Of a stretch of 64,000 nt of DNA, positions 24,193 through 32,649 are shown in pieces; the first letter of the stretch is position 1; every line of letters begins with the position of its first letter. A program made the translations under genes and the position numbers. The DNA comes from Paradevosia shaoguanensis (GTDB taxonomy: Bacteria > Pseudomonadota > Alphaproteobacteria > Rhizobiales > Devosiaceae), in assembly GCF_016801025.1 (NCBI RefSeq), contig NZ_CP068983.1, forward strand, positions 2,417,001-2,481,000, read 5' to 3'. The notes beneath the pieces are model-generated. The model saw nothing but the letters and a program-made list of their open reading frames with translations, made no database searches and had not been told where the DNA came from.

Positions 24193-24962
24193 AGGTCGCG
24201 ACCTTCAATATCAACAACGTCAACCGGCGCCTGCCGAACCTTCTCGCCTGGCTCGATGCCGCCCGACCCGATGTCGTCTGCCTCCAGGAACTCAAGGCCT
24301 CGCAGGCCGAGTTCCCGGTCGCGGCCATAAACGAAGCCGGATATGGCGCCGTCTGGAAGGGACAGAAGACGTGGAACGGCGTCGCCATTCTCGCGCGTGG
24401 CGCCGACCCCATCCAGACGCGCAGTGAATTGCCGGGCGATCCCGAGGACAAGCAGGCACGCTATATCGAAGCCGCCGTCAACGGCGTGCTCATCACCTCG
24501 CTCTACCTTCCCAACGGCAACCCGCAGCCGGGGCCGAAATTCGACTACAAGCTCGCCTGGTTCGAGCGCCTGCTGGCGCTTGCCGCCGAGCTTTACGCCT
24601 CCGGCCTGCCCGTGGTGCTGGCGGGCGACTACAACGTGGTGCCGACCGATTTCGACATCTACCCCACCAAGTCCTGGGACGATGACGCGCTGCTCCAGCC
24701 CGAAAGCCGGGCGGCCTATCAGCGCCTCCTCGACCAGGGCTGGCTCGATTCCATCCGCAGCCTCCATCCCGACGAGCGCGTCTATACTTTCTGGGACTAC
24801 ATGCGGAACCGCTGGCCGCGCGATGCCGGCCTGCGCCTCGATCACCTGCTGCTGAGCGAGCCGCTCAAGCCCAAACTGGTCGCAGCGGGCGTCGACCGCG
24901 AGGTGCGCGGCCTCGAAAACGCCAGCGACCACGCGCCGGCCTGGATCGAACTGGAACCTTGA
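24189..24962 (+). CDS. xthA: Exonuclease III-family AP endonuclease
   Basis: Protein of 257 residues of the endonuclease/exonuclease/phosphatase fold. Catalytic blocks are MKVATFNINNVNRRLPNLL, VVCLQELKAS (metal-binding Glu), YIEAAVNGVLITSLYLPNGN, VVLAGDYNVVPTDFDIYP (Asp and Asn), LRLDHLLLS (Asp), and the final SDHAPAWIEL with the general-base His. It cuts at abasic sites and removes blocked 3' ends. Its ATG overlaps the hydrolase stop (ATGA). Together with LigD phosphoesterase it would clean 3' ends before ligation. The mntH regulatory boxes begin 4 bases after its stop. Confidence 0.94.
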   Translation: MKVATFNINNVNRRLPNLLAWLDAARPDVVCLQELKASQAEFPVAAINEAGYGAVWKGQKTWNGVAILARGADPIQTRSELPGDPEDKQARYIEAAVNGVLITSLYLPNGNPQPGPKFDYKLAWFERLLALAAELYASGLPVVLAGDYNVVPTDFDIYPTKSWDDDALLQPESRAAYQRLLDQGWLDSIRSLHPDERVYTFWDYMRNRWPRDAGLRLDHLLLSEPLKPKLVAAGVDREVRGLENASDHAPAWIELEP

Positions 24963-24965
24963 CAC

Positions 24966-25008
24966 TTGCAAATCGTTTGCAACAAGCTATCTTGCAAATG
25001 ATTTGCAA
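24966..25008 (+). promoter_or_regulatory. Two Mur-like manganese boxes upstream of mntH
   Basis: Two 17-base inverted repeats, TTGCAAATCGTTTGCAA (24966-24982) and TTGCAAATGATTTGCAA (24992-25008), have centres 26 bases apart. They resemble the sites of Mur, the Fur-like manganese regulator of Rhizobiales. A TTGACA overlapping the xthA stop (24959-24964) could be the -35 box of mntH, so bound regulator would cover the promoter. Confidence 0.75.
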
Positions 25009-25049
25009 CTGCGGTTAGTCTGCCGACGCGTCCAAGGAAGTCCATATTC

Positions 25050-26420
25050 ATGACCAGCGAAGTCTCCCAGCCGGAAAGCCTGGCACAGCCGGCCAAGCAT
25101 CATGCGTGGTTGCGCCATAGCGATCAGCCGCCGCTGGCCGATACGTTCCGCACCATCCCGGTGCGGGCCAATGCCTCGGGCTGGCGTCGGTTCATGGCCT
25201 TTGTCGGCCCCGGCTACCTCGTTGCGGTCGGCTACATGGATCCGGGCAACTGGGCGACCTCGCTCGCCGGCGGCTCGCAGTTCGGCTACACGCTGCTCTC
25301 GGTGGCACTGCTCTCCAACATCATGGCCATCCTGCTGCAGTCGCTCTGCGCGCGACTGGCCATCGCCACCGGCAAGGACCTGGCGCAGGCCTGCCGTGAT
25401 GCCTTCCCGCGCTGGGCCTCCTGGCCGCTCTGGGCACTGGCGGAACTCGCCATCTGCGCCACCGATCTCGCCGAGGTCATCGGCACGGCCATCGGCCTCA
25501 ACCTCATCTTCGGCATTCCGCTCGAAATCGGCATTCTCATCACTACGCTCGACGTGTTCCTGATCCTCTGGCTCCAGACCAAGGGCTTCCGCTGGATCGA
25601 GGCGTTCATCATCGCGTTGCTGGGTGTCATCGCGGCGTGCTTCATCGTACAGATCGCCATGGCCGATCCTGATTGGGGGCAGGTGATCCGCGGCTTCGCG
25701 CCCACCACCGAGATCGTCACCAATCCGGACATGCTCTATCTGGCGCTCGGCATTATCGGCGCCACGGTGATGCCGCATAACCTCTACCTGCACTCGGGCA
25801 TCATCCAGACCCGCGCCTATGGCCATACTTTGCCCGAAAAGAAGGAAGCCCTGCGCTTTGCCACCTGGGATTCCTCGATCGCGCTGATGCTGGCGCTGGG
25901 CATCAATGCCTCGATCCTCATCCTCGCTGCGGCGACCTTCCACGCCTCCGGCCAGTATGTGGACGATCTGGGCACCGCCCACGAAATGCTGCTGCCGCTT
26001 CTCGGCCACGCCGTCGCGCCCACGCTTTTCGGCATCGCGCTCCTCTGCTGCGGGCTCAATTCCACGGTCACCGCCACCATGGCCGGGCAGATCGTCATGG
26101 AGGGCTTCATCGACATCAAGATGGTGGCCTGGGCCCGGCGGCTGATCACGCGGCTGGTGGCCATCGTGCCGGCGATCGTGGTGATCCTCTGGGCGGGCGA
26201 GGCGCAGCTCGGGCAGCTCCTCATCCTCTCGCAGGTCGTGCTCAGCCTTCAGCTGCCCTTCGCGGTCGTGCCGCTGGTGATGTTCACCGCCAGCAAGACC
26301 AAGATGGGCGAGCTTGTGGCGCCTCGCTGGGTCATCGGCTTCGCAGCGGTGGTGGCAGCGCTCATCATCGCGCTCAACCTCAAGCTGATATTCGATTTTG
26401 TGACCGGCGCCATGGGTTAG
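25050..26420 (+). CDS. mntH: NRAMP-family manganese transporter
   Basis: Protein of 456 residues with about 11 membrane segments, importing Mn(II) with protons. The metal-site motifs are [20 protein letters not shown] in the first helix (Asp and Asn of DPGN) and [19 protein letters not shown] in the sixth (MPHN). [20 protein letters not shown] is also typical. The roughly 45-residue hydrophilic N-terminus is slightly longer than usual. The two Mur-like boxes just upstream point to repression when manganese is plentiful. Confidence 0.95.
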   Translation: MTSEVSQPESLAQPAKHHAWLRHSDQPPLADTFRTIPVRANASGWRRFMAFVGPGYLVAVGYMDPGNWATSLAGGSQFGYTLLSVALLSNIMAILLQSLCARLAIATGKDLAQACRDAFPRWASWPLWALAELAICATDLAEVIGTAIGLNLIFGIPLEIGILITTLDVFLILWLQTKGFRWIEAFIIALLGVIAACFIVQIAMADPDWGQVIRGFAPTTEIVTNPDMLYLALGIIGATVMPHNLYLHSGIIQTRAYGHTLPEKKEALRFATWDSSIALMLALGINASILILAAATFHASGQYVDDLGTAHEMLLPLLGHAVAPTLFGIALLCCGLNSTVTATMAGQIVMEGFIDIKMVAWARRLITRLVAIVPAIVVILWAGEAQLGQLLILSQVVLSLQLPFAVVPLVMFTASKTKMGELVAPRWVIGFAAVVAALIIALNLKLIFDFVTGAMG

Positions 26421-26444
26421 GCGCGACAGATCGCACCTTGCGCT

Positions 26445-26479
26445 CGCGGCGGGCCGGGCTATGTTGCGGCCCGCGAGTC
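26445..26479. other. Hairpin between mntH and hemH
   Basis: CTCGCG-GCG-GGCC pairs with GGCCCGCGAG (10 pairs, one 3-base bulge) in the 81-base gap between mntH and hemH. It has no T-run, so it may be a weak or Rho-assisted terminator, or an mRNA structure. Confidence 0.35.
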
Positions 26480-26501
26480 ATAACAGAAGCCGCGGATTTT
26501 C

Positions 26502-27524
26502 ATGCCGGATCATCTGCCTGCGGGCCACCCGCCGGTTGCCACCCCCAAGATCGGGGTATTGCTGCTCAATCTGGGAACGCCCGACGCGACCGATTACTGG
26601 TCTGTGCGGCGGTACCTCAAGGAGTTCCTGAGCGATCAGCGCGTCATCGAGACGCCCCGGTGGCTCTGGTGGCCGATCCTCAATCTCATCATCCTCTCGG
26701 TGCGTCCGCAGAAGAGTGGCGCCAACTACGCGCGCATCTGGGACAAGCGCACCAACGAGAGCCCGCTGCTGGTCATCACGCGCGAGCAGGCTCAGAACCT
26801 TGGCCAGCGGCTGGCCGGCGACGATGTCGTCGTCGACCATGCTATGCGCTATGGCAATCCCTCGACGGCCTCGCGCATCGAGGCGCTGCAGAAGGCCGGC
26901 TGCCAGAAGATCCTGCTCGTGCCGCTCTATCCGCAATATTCGGCAACGACCACGGCCACGGCCAACGACAAGGCCTTCGAGGCCCTGGCAAAGATGCGCT
27001 GGCAGCCCGCCGTGCGTACCGCGCCTGCCTATTTCGCCGAGCCCGCCTATATCGAGGCGCTGGCCAACAGTATCCGCGACGGCGTCGCCGCGCTCGACTT
27101 CGAGCCTGACCTCGTGATCACGTCCTATCACGGCATGCCGCGGGAATACCTGGAGAAGGGCGACCCCTACCACTGCCAGTGCCTCAAGACGACCCGGCTC
27201 GTACGCGAAAAACTGGGTTGGGACGAGAGCCGCATCATGGTCACCTTCCAGAGCCGTTTCGGCCGCGCCGAATGGCTCGAGCCCTATACCGACGAAACGC
27301 TCAAGTCGCTTCCGAGCAAGGGCATCAAGAAGATCGCCATCCTCGCCCCCGCCTTCGCCGCCGATTGCATCGAGACCCTCGAGGAAATCGCCATCACCGG
27401 CCAGGAAGAGTTCATGCACGGCGGCGGCGAACGCTACGCCTATATCCCCTGCCTCAACGCCACGCCCGGCGGCATGGACATGCTTGAGCAGGTCGTCCGC
27501 AAGGAACTGCAGGGCTGGCTCTAG
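26502..27524 (+). CDS. hemH: Ferrochelatase
   Basis: Protein of 340 residues that inserts Fe(II) into protoporphyrin IX, the last step of heme synthesis. Motifs are IGVLLLNLGTPDATDYWSVR, LLVPLYPQYSATTTATAND, the active-site His in VITSYHGMPREYLEKGDPY, VTFQSRFGRAEWLEPYTDE and the catalytic Glu region FAADCIETLEEI, which ends near ALNATP-like CLNATPGG. It lies downstream of mntH; both concern metal handling, and in Rhizobiales heme and manganese status are linked through Irr and Mur. Confidence 0.96.
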   Translation: MPDHLPAGHPPVATPKIGVLLLNLGTPDATDYWSVRRYLKEFLSDQRVIETPRWLWWPILNLIILSVRPQKSGANYARIWDKRTNESPLLVITREQAQNLGQRLAGDDVVVDHAMRYGNPSTASRIEALQKAGCQKILLVPLYPQYSATTTATANDKAFEALAKMRWQPAVRTAPAYFAEPAYIEALANSIRDGVAALDFEPDLVITSYHGMPREYLEKGDPYHCQCLKTTRLVREKLGWDESRIMVTFQSRFGRAEWLEPYTDETLKSLPSKGIKKIAILAPAFAADCIETLEEIAITGQEEFMHGGGERYAYIPCLNATPGGMDMLEQVVRKELQGWL

Positions 27525-27549
27525 GCCACCAGTGCGACGCACCGCCCAT

Positions 27550-27594
27550 CCTTCTCCCCTTGTGGGAGAAGGTGCCCGAAGGGCGGATGAGGGG
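27550..27594 (+). repeat. REP-like hairpin element, copy 5 (left half)
   Basis: The stem CCTTCTCCCC/TGGGAGAAGG is followed by GCCCGAAGGGC, then the 172-base tandem repeat begins. Only the left half of the full element is present. Confidence 0.75.
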
Positions 27595-27635
27595 GATCGA
27601 TCCATCGTCTCCCCATAACCCACCCCCACCCTCTT

Positions 27636-27720
27636 ACTTCCCCGAGCGAAGACCCGGGGCCTATTGCCCCCCTCCACCCGAGTGGCGCCATCCGTGGGCC
27701 CCGGCTCTGCGGCCGGGGAA
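27636..27720 (-). repeat. Intergenic 85-bp palindrome, copy 5
   Basis: Minus orientation (CTATTGC arm first); core CTCCACCCGAGTGGCG, and a right hairpin CCCCGGCTCTGCGGCCGGGG. Confidence 0.85.
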
Positions 27721-27807
27721 GACCGAGAGGGTGGAAGGCGCAGTGAACGAAAGCGCGGATGAGGGAGACCGATCTATCGTCTCCCCATAACCCACCCCCA
27801 CCCCCTT

Positions 27808-27892
27808 ACTTCCCCGGGCGAAGACCCGGGGCCTATTGCCCCCCTCCACCCGAGTAGCGCCATCCGTAGGCCCCGGCTCTACGACCGGGGAA
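27808..27892 (-). repeat. Intergenic 85-bp palindrome, copy 6
   Basis: Minus orientation, 172 bases after copy 5 and arisen with it by tandem duplication; core CTCCACCCGAGTAGCG, and a right hairpin weakened by CTCTACGACCGGGG. Confidence 0.85.
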
Positions 27893-27969
27893 GAACGAGC
27901 GGGTGGGAGGCGCAGTGAACGAAAGCGCGGCCGGGGAAAGTTGAGAATAGTAAGGGGCTGAGCCCAGCC

Positions 27970-29232
27970 CTACTTCTTGAACGTAACCCCCAGCGTCACG
28001 CGATGCGCGTCGCGCGCCGGGTTCGGGGCATCTTCCGTATGCGCGAATCCATAATCCGCCGTCAGCACCGTATGCCGGTTAAGCGTGTAATCCGCCCCAA
28101 CCCCGACGCCATAGCTGGTATCCGGGCTCGACCCATCCTCATACCGCACCTGCGACCAGGCAGCGTTTGTCCGCAACGCCAGCCAGGCGTTGATCTGATA
28201 GCTGGCGTCCAGCGTCGCGCGATATTCGACGCGCGTGCTGGCGATGTTGTCGCTCGGCGGCACGAAGGCCGTTCCCAGCGCGCCGCGGATGGCGATCGTC
28301 GGGTCGGGCCGGTAGGTCACGCTCGCATCGTAGAGCGTTGTCGAAACCTGCCTGAGCCCGGCATCGTCATAGTTGACGAAACCCAGCCCGCCCGAAACCT
28401 CGGCTTCCAGCCGATCCTGCCACTTGCCGGAGACGCCCACGCGCAGCGCCGTATCGTAATTGTCAGTCTTGACGCCCACTGAGGGCGAGATCGCGTCGTA
28501 GAGGTTCTGCTGCACGCTGGCATCGCCGAAGAAGGTGAAGATCGGCGTCAGCTCCCAGCCGGCCCGCAGTCCGCCTCCGAAATAGGTGCTCGAGCGATAG
28601 CCGTTGTCGCGCAAGGTCCCGTCGATGAGTGTCGTGGGCTCATAGACCGTGCGTCCGAAACTGCCGCGCAGCGCCACCGAAAGCTTGCCGAACTGGCGCG
28701 TAACCGTGCCATCGGCCTCTGCCCCCGTCACCACTGGCGTCTGTGCCACGTCAGCCGCGGCGTTGAGCACGCTGTCCTGCGCGCGCGAAAAACTCAGATT
28801 GCCGCTGGCCTGGGTGAGGCTGTCGAGCCGATAGTCGCCGGCAATCGCGAGGCGCAGGGCATTGATCCGCACCGCGTCGCCATCGAGCTTGCCGAGTTCG
28901 GCCTCAGTATTGGCCGAGAGCTGCCCGCGCTCGAAGACGCGCGTCAGCGAGGCCTGGGGAACGATCAGGGCCTCGTAATGGTCCCCTCCATTGTCGTGCT
29001 GGTAGGCGCCGCGCAGGGACAGGCTCCAGTCGGTGCGGAAGGGCAGGCCCATGTCTTCGGCAGGACCTTCGCCCGGCAGGGGCGCGTTGGCCGGAACCCA
29101 ATCCACCTTGTAGCCGTCGCGCAGGATATCGGGGTTGTCCGCGTAGGAGCCGTCGCCCGCATAGGCGATCGCGACCGGCCACAGCGAAAGCGTGGCCGCG
29201 CAGGCGATTGCGGGGAATTTCGGCCAGCCCAA
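27970..29232 (-). CDS. Outer-membrane beta-barrel protein
   Basis: Protein of 420 residues. A signal peptide (ACAATLSLWPVAIAYAGD) precedes a short linker. The rest is a run of alternating hydrophobic/polar strands with aromatic ends: LSLRGAYQHDNGGDHYEALI, TYFGGGLRAGWELTPIFTFF, TALRVGVSGKWQDRLEAEVS, down to the last strand HRVTLGVTFKK. This fits the outer-membrane beta-barrel family (BBP2-like) common in Rhizobiales. The substrate or role is unknown. It is divergent from the MotA-like gene. Confidence 0.82.
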   Translation of the reverse strand: MGWPKFPAIACAATLSLWPVAIAYAGDGSYADNPDILRDGYKVDWVPANAPLPGEGPAEDMGLPFRTDWSLSLRGAYQHDNGGDHYEALIVPQASLTRVFERGQLSANTEAELGKLDGDAVRINALRLAIAGDYRLDSLTQASGNLSFSRAQDSVLNAAADVAQTPVVTGAEADGTVTRQFGKLSVALRGSFGRTVYEPTTLIDGTLRDNGYRSSTYFGGGLRAGWELTPIFTFFGDASVQQNLYDAISPSVGVKTDNYDTALRVGVSGKWQDRLEAEVSGGLGFVNYDDAGLRQVSTTLYDASVTYRPDPTIAIRGALGTAFVPPSDNIASTRVEYRATLDASYQINAWLALRTNAAWSQVRYEDGSSPDTSYGVGVGADYTLNRHTVLTADYGFAHTEDAPNPARDAHRVTLGVTFKK

Positions 29233-29299
29233 ATCAGCCGCTCCGGACGAGGATGGTTAAGCAAACATTGCGGTTTTTGGTTAACAAAGGTTTTCCAAT

Positions 29300-29330
29300 T
29301 TTACCGATCGGCTTTACCGGCAATTTACCG
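29300..29330 (+). promoter_or_regulatory. Three TTTACCG direct repeats before the stator genes
   Basis: TTTACCG occurs at 29300-29306, 29313-29319 and 29324-29330, spaced 13 and 11 bases, close to one helical turn. They lie in the AT-rich gap between the barrel protein gene (start 29232) and the MotA-like gene (start 29418). This is a likely activator or repressor array; the regulator is unknown. Confidence 0.45.
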
Positions 29331-29417
29331 CAGCGCTTAAAGGCAAATTATCGTCCGCCTCCCATCATCGCGCCAAGGTCAGAAGACCAGTTTTTAGCGC
29401 AAGGGATTTTGGCGCAA

Positions 29418-30188
29418 ATGGATATTGCCACTCTTATCGGCCTCGTCGGCGGCCTCGTCGTGCTGCTGGCGGCGATCCTCCTTGAGGGATCGAGCCCGCT
29501 CTCCTTCGTCAACATATTGCCTGCCCTGGTCGTCGTCGGCGGCGCCACCATGGCGATCCTCGTGCGCTATACGCTGCAGAGTTTCGGCACGGCCATCGTC
29601 ATGGGGCTCAAGAGCGCGCTCTTTTACAAGCCCGTCTCGACCACCCGCATCATCGACCAGATCGCCGAGGTGGCCGACAAGATGCGCAAGCAGGGGCCGA
29701 TCGCCCTCGAACAGGTGCGGCTCACCGATCCCTTCTTCCAGCGTGGCGTGCGCATGATCGCGGACGGCTTCACCGCCGAGGCGATCCGCACCTCGCTCGA
29801 GCGCGAACGCGATCTCGACTACGAACGCACCGAGGAAAGCCACAAGATCTTCAAGACGCTGGGCGACACCGCTCCCGGCATGGGCATGGTGGGCACCCTA
29901 ATCGGCCTCGTCTCGATGTTCGGCCACATGGACGATCCCAAGAAGATCGGGCCGGGCATGGCCGTGGCGCTGCTGGCGACTTTCTACGGCGCCGCCATTT
30001 CCAACGTCATCGCGCTGCCTATTTCCGACAAGCTCGCCCATCGCGCGCAGGAGGAGGGCACCAACCGCACCATGATCATCGAGGCGCTGGTCATGATCCG
30101 CGAGGGCCGCAACCCCACCGCCATTCGCGACGAGCTGGCCAGCTTCCTGCCGCTGCACGACCGCGACAAGCTGCTCTATGCGGCCTGA
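29418..30188 (+). CDS. MotA/PomA-type stator subunit
   Basis: Protein of 256 residues, full length for MotA. Membrane segments are visible at 4-22 (IATLIGLVGGLVVLLAAILL), 30-47, about 150-175 (GTLIGLVSMFGHMDDP region) and about 185-205. The family signature GDTAPGMGMVGTLIGLVSMF is followed by GPGMAVALLATFYGAAISNV. With MotB-like partners these proteins form proton or sodium channels that drive rotation or other work. No flagellar gene is near, so it could be a flagellar stator encoded away from its cluster or serve another machine. The MotB-like gene follows 16 bases later. Confidence 0.88.
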   Translation: MDIATLIGLVGGLVVLLAAILLEGSSPLSFVNILPALVVVGGATMAILVRYTLQSFGTAIVMGLKSALFYKPVSTTRIIDQIAEVADKMRKQGPIALEQVRLTDPFFQRGVRMIADGFTAEAIRTSLERERDLDYERTEESHKIFKTLGDTAPGMGMVGTLIGLVSMFGHMDDPKKIGPGMAVALLATFYGAAISNVIALPISDKLAHRAQEEGTNRTMIIEALVMIREGRNPTAIRDELASFLPLHDRDKLLYAA

Positions 30189-30204
30189 GCGGGGAGTTCC
30201 GGCA

Positions 30205-31062
30205 ATGATAAAGCGCAAACAGGCTGCCGGTGGCGGCCATAGCGGCTCGTGGGTCATTTCGTTCGCTGACCTCATGAGCCTCCTCATGGCCTTCTTCGTG
30301 ATGCTGCTCTCGTTCTCTGTGCAGGATCAGGAGAAGCTGGCCCAGGCCTCGGGCTCGGTGAAGGATGCCTTCGGCATCACCATCGTCGATGACAAGGCGG
30401 GCATGATCGAACGCAGCGGCAACCCTCTGCGACCCTACCCCAAGCACCTGGCCGAGCAGTCCACCGAGGCGGAATCGGAGTTCGCCACCAAGGATCGCGA
30501 GGACCGGCAGGCGCAGGGCCAGGAGGCTGAGACCTATACCAACGAGCGGACCGACGCCGAGCGCGCGGCCATGTATTCGCTGGCCGCGGCCAGCCTCAGG
30601 CAGGCCTGGCAGGACCAGCCCGACATCACCGCGATTTCGGAAAACCTCGTCGTGCAGGAAACCGAGGAGGGGATCAACATCGTGATCGCCGACCAGCAGG
30701 GGCGGGCGATGTTCCCGGATGGGTCGAAATATCCCTATGAGATGACGCGCAAGGCCATCGCGGCCATGGCGCCGCTCCTCAACCGCATGCCCAACCAGAT
30801 CCGCATCACTGGCCACACCATGTCCGGCGCGCTCTATCCCAATCCGCGCTACGGCAAGTGGGACCTGTCCTTCGATCGCGCCAATGTCGCGCGGCAGATA
30901 CTCGAAGAATTCGGTCTATCGGACGATCACATCAACAGCGTCGTCGGGCGCGGCGATTCCGAGCCGTTCTTCCCGAACGATCCCTATCTCTCGTCCAACC
31001 AGCGCATCGAGATCCTGGTGATGTACGAAGAGCCGCCGGTGCCGGTCGGGCTCACGCCGTAA
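30205..31062 (+). CDS. MotB/OmpA-type stator subunit
   Basis: Protein of 285 residues. One membrane segment near the N-terminus carries the ion-binding Asp: ISFADLMSLLMAFFVMLLSF. A long charged periplasmic linker (about 55-130) includes QAQGQEAETYTNERTDAERA. The OmpA-like peptidoglycan-binding domain (about 145-280) has NQIRITGHTMSG, DLSFDRANVARQILEEFGLS and SSNQRIEILV. The Arg pattern in NQRIEI is typical of MotB. ATG 30205 is chosen; an in-frame codon at 30178 inside motA is unlikely. It forms an operon with the MotA-like gene. Confidence 0.88.
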   Translation: MIKRKQAAGGGHSGSWVISFADLMSLLMAFFVMLLSFSVQDQEKLAQASGSVKDAFGITIVDDKAGMIERSGNPLRPYPKHLAEQSTEAESEFATKDREDRQAQGQEAETYTNERTDAERAAMYSLAAASLRQAWQDQPDITAISENLVVQETEEGINIVIADQQGRAMFPDGSKYPYEMTRKAIAAMAPLLNRMPNQIRITGHTMSGALYPNPRYGKWDLSFDRANVARQILEEFGLSDDHINSVVGRGDSEPFFPNDPYLSSNQRIEILVMYEEPPVPVGLTP

Positions 31063-31071
31063 GCGAGGCGG

Positions 31072-31521
31072 TCAGGCCGCCTCGACCTTGAGCACGGCGC
31101 CGTCCGCGCCCACGATCCTGATCCGCGTGCCAGCGGCGAGGTCGGGGCCGCTGACGCGCCAGACGCTGTCGCCAAGGGCCACGCGCCCGTAGCCGGCCGT
31201 GATCGGTTCGTCCAGCACCAGTTCCTGGCCGATGAAGCGGGAGGCGCGCTGGTTGAGGAAGGGGTTGTCCGTCGCCTTGGGGCGCGGGCGCACGAAGCGC
31301 AGCCAGACGAAGATCGCCACCAGCGCCAATACGGCGAAGAAGACGAATTCGAGGCTCCAGTCCATCGGATAGATCAGCGAGACGAGGCCGGTCACCACCG
31401 CCGCGCCGCCCAGCCAGACGAAGACGCCGCCGGGCAGCACGAGTTCGAGTCCCAGAAGGATGAGGCCGCCTACAACCCAGGCCCAGGCCCCGTAAGTCGC
31501 TATCCAGCTCAGGGCGGTCAT
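31072..31521 (-). CDS. NfeD-family membrane protein
   Basis: Protein of 149 residues. Three membrane segments (AWAWVVGGLILLGLELVLPG, GGAAVVTGLVSLIYP and FVFFAVLALVAIFVWLRFV) are followed by an OB-fold C-terminal domain (SRFIGQELVLDEPITAGYGR, VWRVSGPDLAAGTRIRIVG). NfeD proteins partner SPFH/stomatin proteins in membrane microdomains. The SPFH gene lies 16 bases upstream on the same strand. A GAGGAG ribosome site marks the start. Confidence 0.92.
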   Translation of the reverse strand: MTALSWIATYGAWAWVVGGLILLGLELVLPGGVFVWLGGAAVVTGLVSLIYPMDWSLEFVFFAVLALVAIFVWLRFVRPRPKATDNPFLNQRASRFIGQELVLDEPITAGYGRVALGDSVWRVSGPDLAAGTRIRIVGADGAVLKVEAA

Positions 31522-31537
31522 GGCGGAACTCCTCTTC

Positions 31538-32518
31538 CTATTGCTGCGAGCCGGTGGAAGGCGGACGGCTCGTGGTGTTGCGCGGGCCGGAGCCCGAGCC
31601 GAAGGTTTCCTTGGCGATCTCGGCAATGCCGCCGATCGCGCCGATGACGCTGGAGGCTTCCACCGGCAGCATCAGCACCTTCTGGTTGGGCGAGCGGGCC
31701 AGGCCTTCGAGCGCCTTGATGTAGTTGTTGGCCACGAAGTAGTTGATGGCCTGCACATTGCCCGAGGCAATGGCGTCCGACACCACCTGCGTCGCCCTGG
31801 CTTCGGCTTCGGCGGAGCGTTCGCGGGCCTCGGCGTCGCGGAAGGCGGCTTCGCGCCGGCCCTCGGCTTCGAGCACCTGGGCCTGCTTGGCGCCTTCGGC
31901 CTGAAGGATGGCGGCCTGGCGGCGGCCTTCGGCTTCCAGGATCGCCGCGCGCTTCTCGCGCTCGGCCTTCATCTGCCGGCCCATGGAATCAACGAGGTCC
32001 TTGGGCGGATCGATGTCCTTGATCTCGATGCGGGTGATCTTGATGCCCCATGGGGAAACGGCGGCGTCCACGACCTTGAGCAGGCGGTGGTTGATCTCGT
32101 CGCGGTTGGAGAGCAGCTCATCCAGGTCCATCGAGCCCATGACGGTACGGATATTGGTCATGGTGAGGTTGAGGATGGAGAGTTCGAGATTGGCCACTTC
32201 ATAGGCGGCGGCCGCTGCGTCGAGCACCTGGTAGAAGGTGATGCCGTTGGCGGTCACCGAGGCATTGTCCTTGGTGATGACTTCCTGATGCGGCACGTCG
32301 AGCACCTGCTCCATCACGTTCATCTTCTTGCCGATGGAATCGACGAAGGGAACGATGAGGTTGAGGCCGGGCCTGAGCGTGCGCGTATAGCGGCCGAAGC
32401 GCTCGACTGTGTAATTGTATCCCTGCGGGACCGTCTTGACGCCTGAGAACAGTACCAGGATCACGAGGATACCGACTGCGATCAGCGCGATGCTCAATCC
32501 ATCGAGCGCAAATTCCAT
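31538..32518 (-). CDS. qmcA: SPFH/stomatin-like protein (QmcA type)
   Basis: Protein of 326 residues. An N-terminal membrane anchor ([20 protein letters not shown]) precedes a Band 7 domain (about 25-200): [79 protein letters not shown] long Ala/Glu coiled coil follows ([20 protein letters not shown]). These proteins form cage-like oligomers in the membrane, often with the FtsH protease. It is operonic with nfeD. Confidence 0.92.
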   Translation of the reverse strand: MEFALDGLSIALIAVGILVILVLFSGVKTVPQGYNYTVERFGRYTRTLRPGLNLIVPFVDSIGKKMNVMEQVLDVPHQEVITKDNASVTANGITFYQVLDAAAAAYEVANLELSILNLTMTNIRTVMGSMDLDELLSNRDEINHRLLKVVDAAVSPWGIKITRIEIKDIDPPKDLVDSMGRQMKAEREKRAAILEAEGRRQAAILQAEGAKQAQVLEAEGRREAAFRDAEARERSAEAEARATQVVSDAIASGNVQAINYFVANNYIKALEGLARSPNQKVLMLPVEASSVIGAIGGIAEIAKETFGSGSGPRNTTSRPPSTGSQQ

Positions 32519-32589
32519 CTTTCGTCTCCCACAGGCTTTGCTGCTGAAGATGTAGGGAATTCAGAGCGTTCCCGCAATGCATGGCGAGG

Positions 32590-32614
32590 GGAACGATTGG
32601 CCTGAAACCCCGTT
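32590..32614 (+). promoter_or_regulatory. EcfG/RpoE2-type general stress promoter of ku2-ligD2
   Basis: GGAAC (32590-32594) and CGTT (32611-32614) are separated by 16 bases, the known pattern for the alphaproteobacterial general stress sigma factor (EcfG, RpoE2, SigT). It ends 35 bases before the ku start codon. Neighbouring bases GGGGAACG strengthen the match. This predicts induction in stationary phase and under stress. Confidence 0.7.
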
Positions 32615-32649
32615 CTCCTGAGGCTATCCACACCTCATGCGAGGGAAGA

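Larger units (their letters stand above)
27590..27933 (+). repeat. 172-base tandem duplication containing two palindromes
   Basis: Two direct copies with a period of 172 bases (for example ATCGTCTCCCCATAA begins at 27604 and again at 27776). Each unit contains one 85-bp palindrome (27636-27720 and 27808-27892) and the tail GGCGCAGTGAACGAAAGCGCGG. A few substitutions separate the units. Together with the REP element it fills the 445-base gap 27525-27969; no gene is seen there. Confidence 0.85.

Noticed and set aside
27590..27933. Repeat pair that could be mistaken for a CRISPR
   Set aside because: Only two long units of 172 bases with no spacers, and no cas genes in the window.
29255..29300. 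TTAA-rich words resembling CtrA boxes before the MotA-like gene
   Set aside because: The spacing does not give TTAA-N7-TTAA; only half sites are present in AT-rich sequence.
29418..31062. Zorya-like ZorA/ZorB defence pair
   Set aside because: The MotA-like protein has normal MotA length without the long ZorA tail, and no helicase or nuclease defence gene follows.
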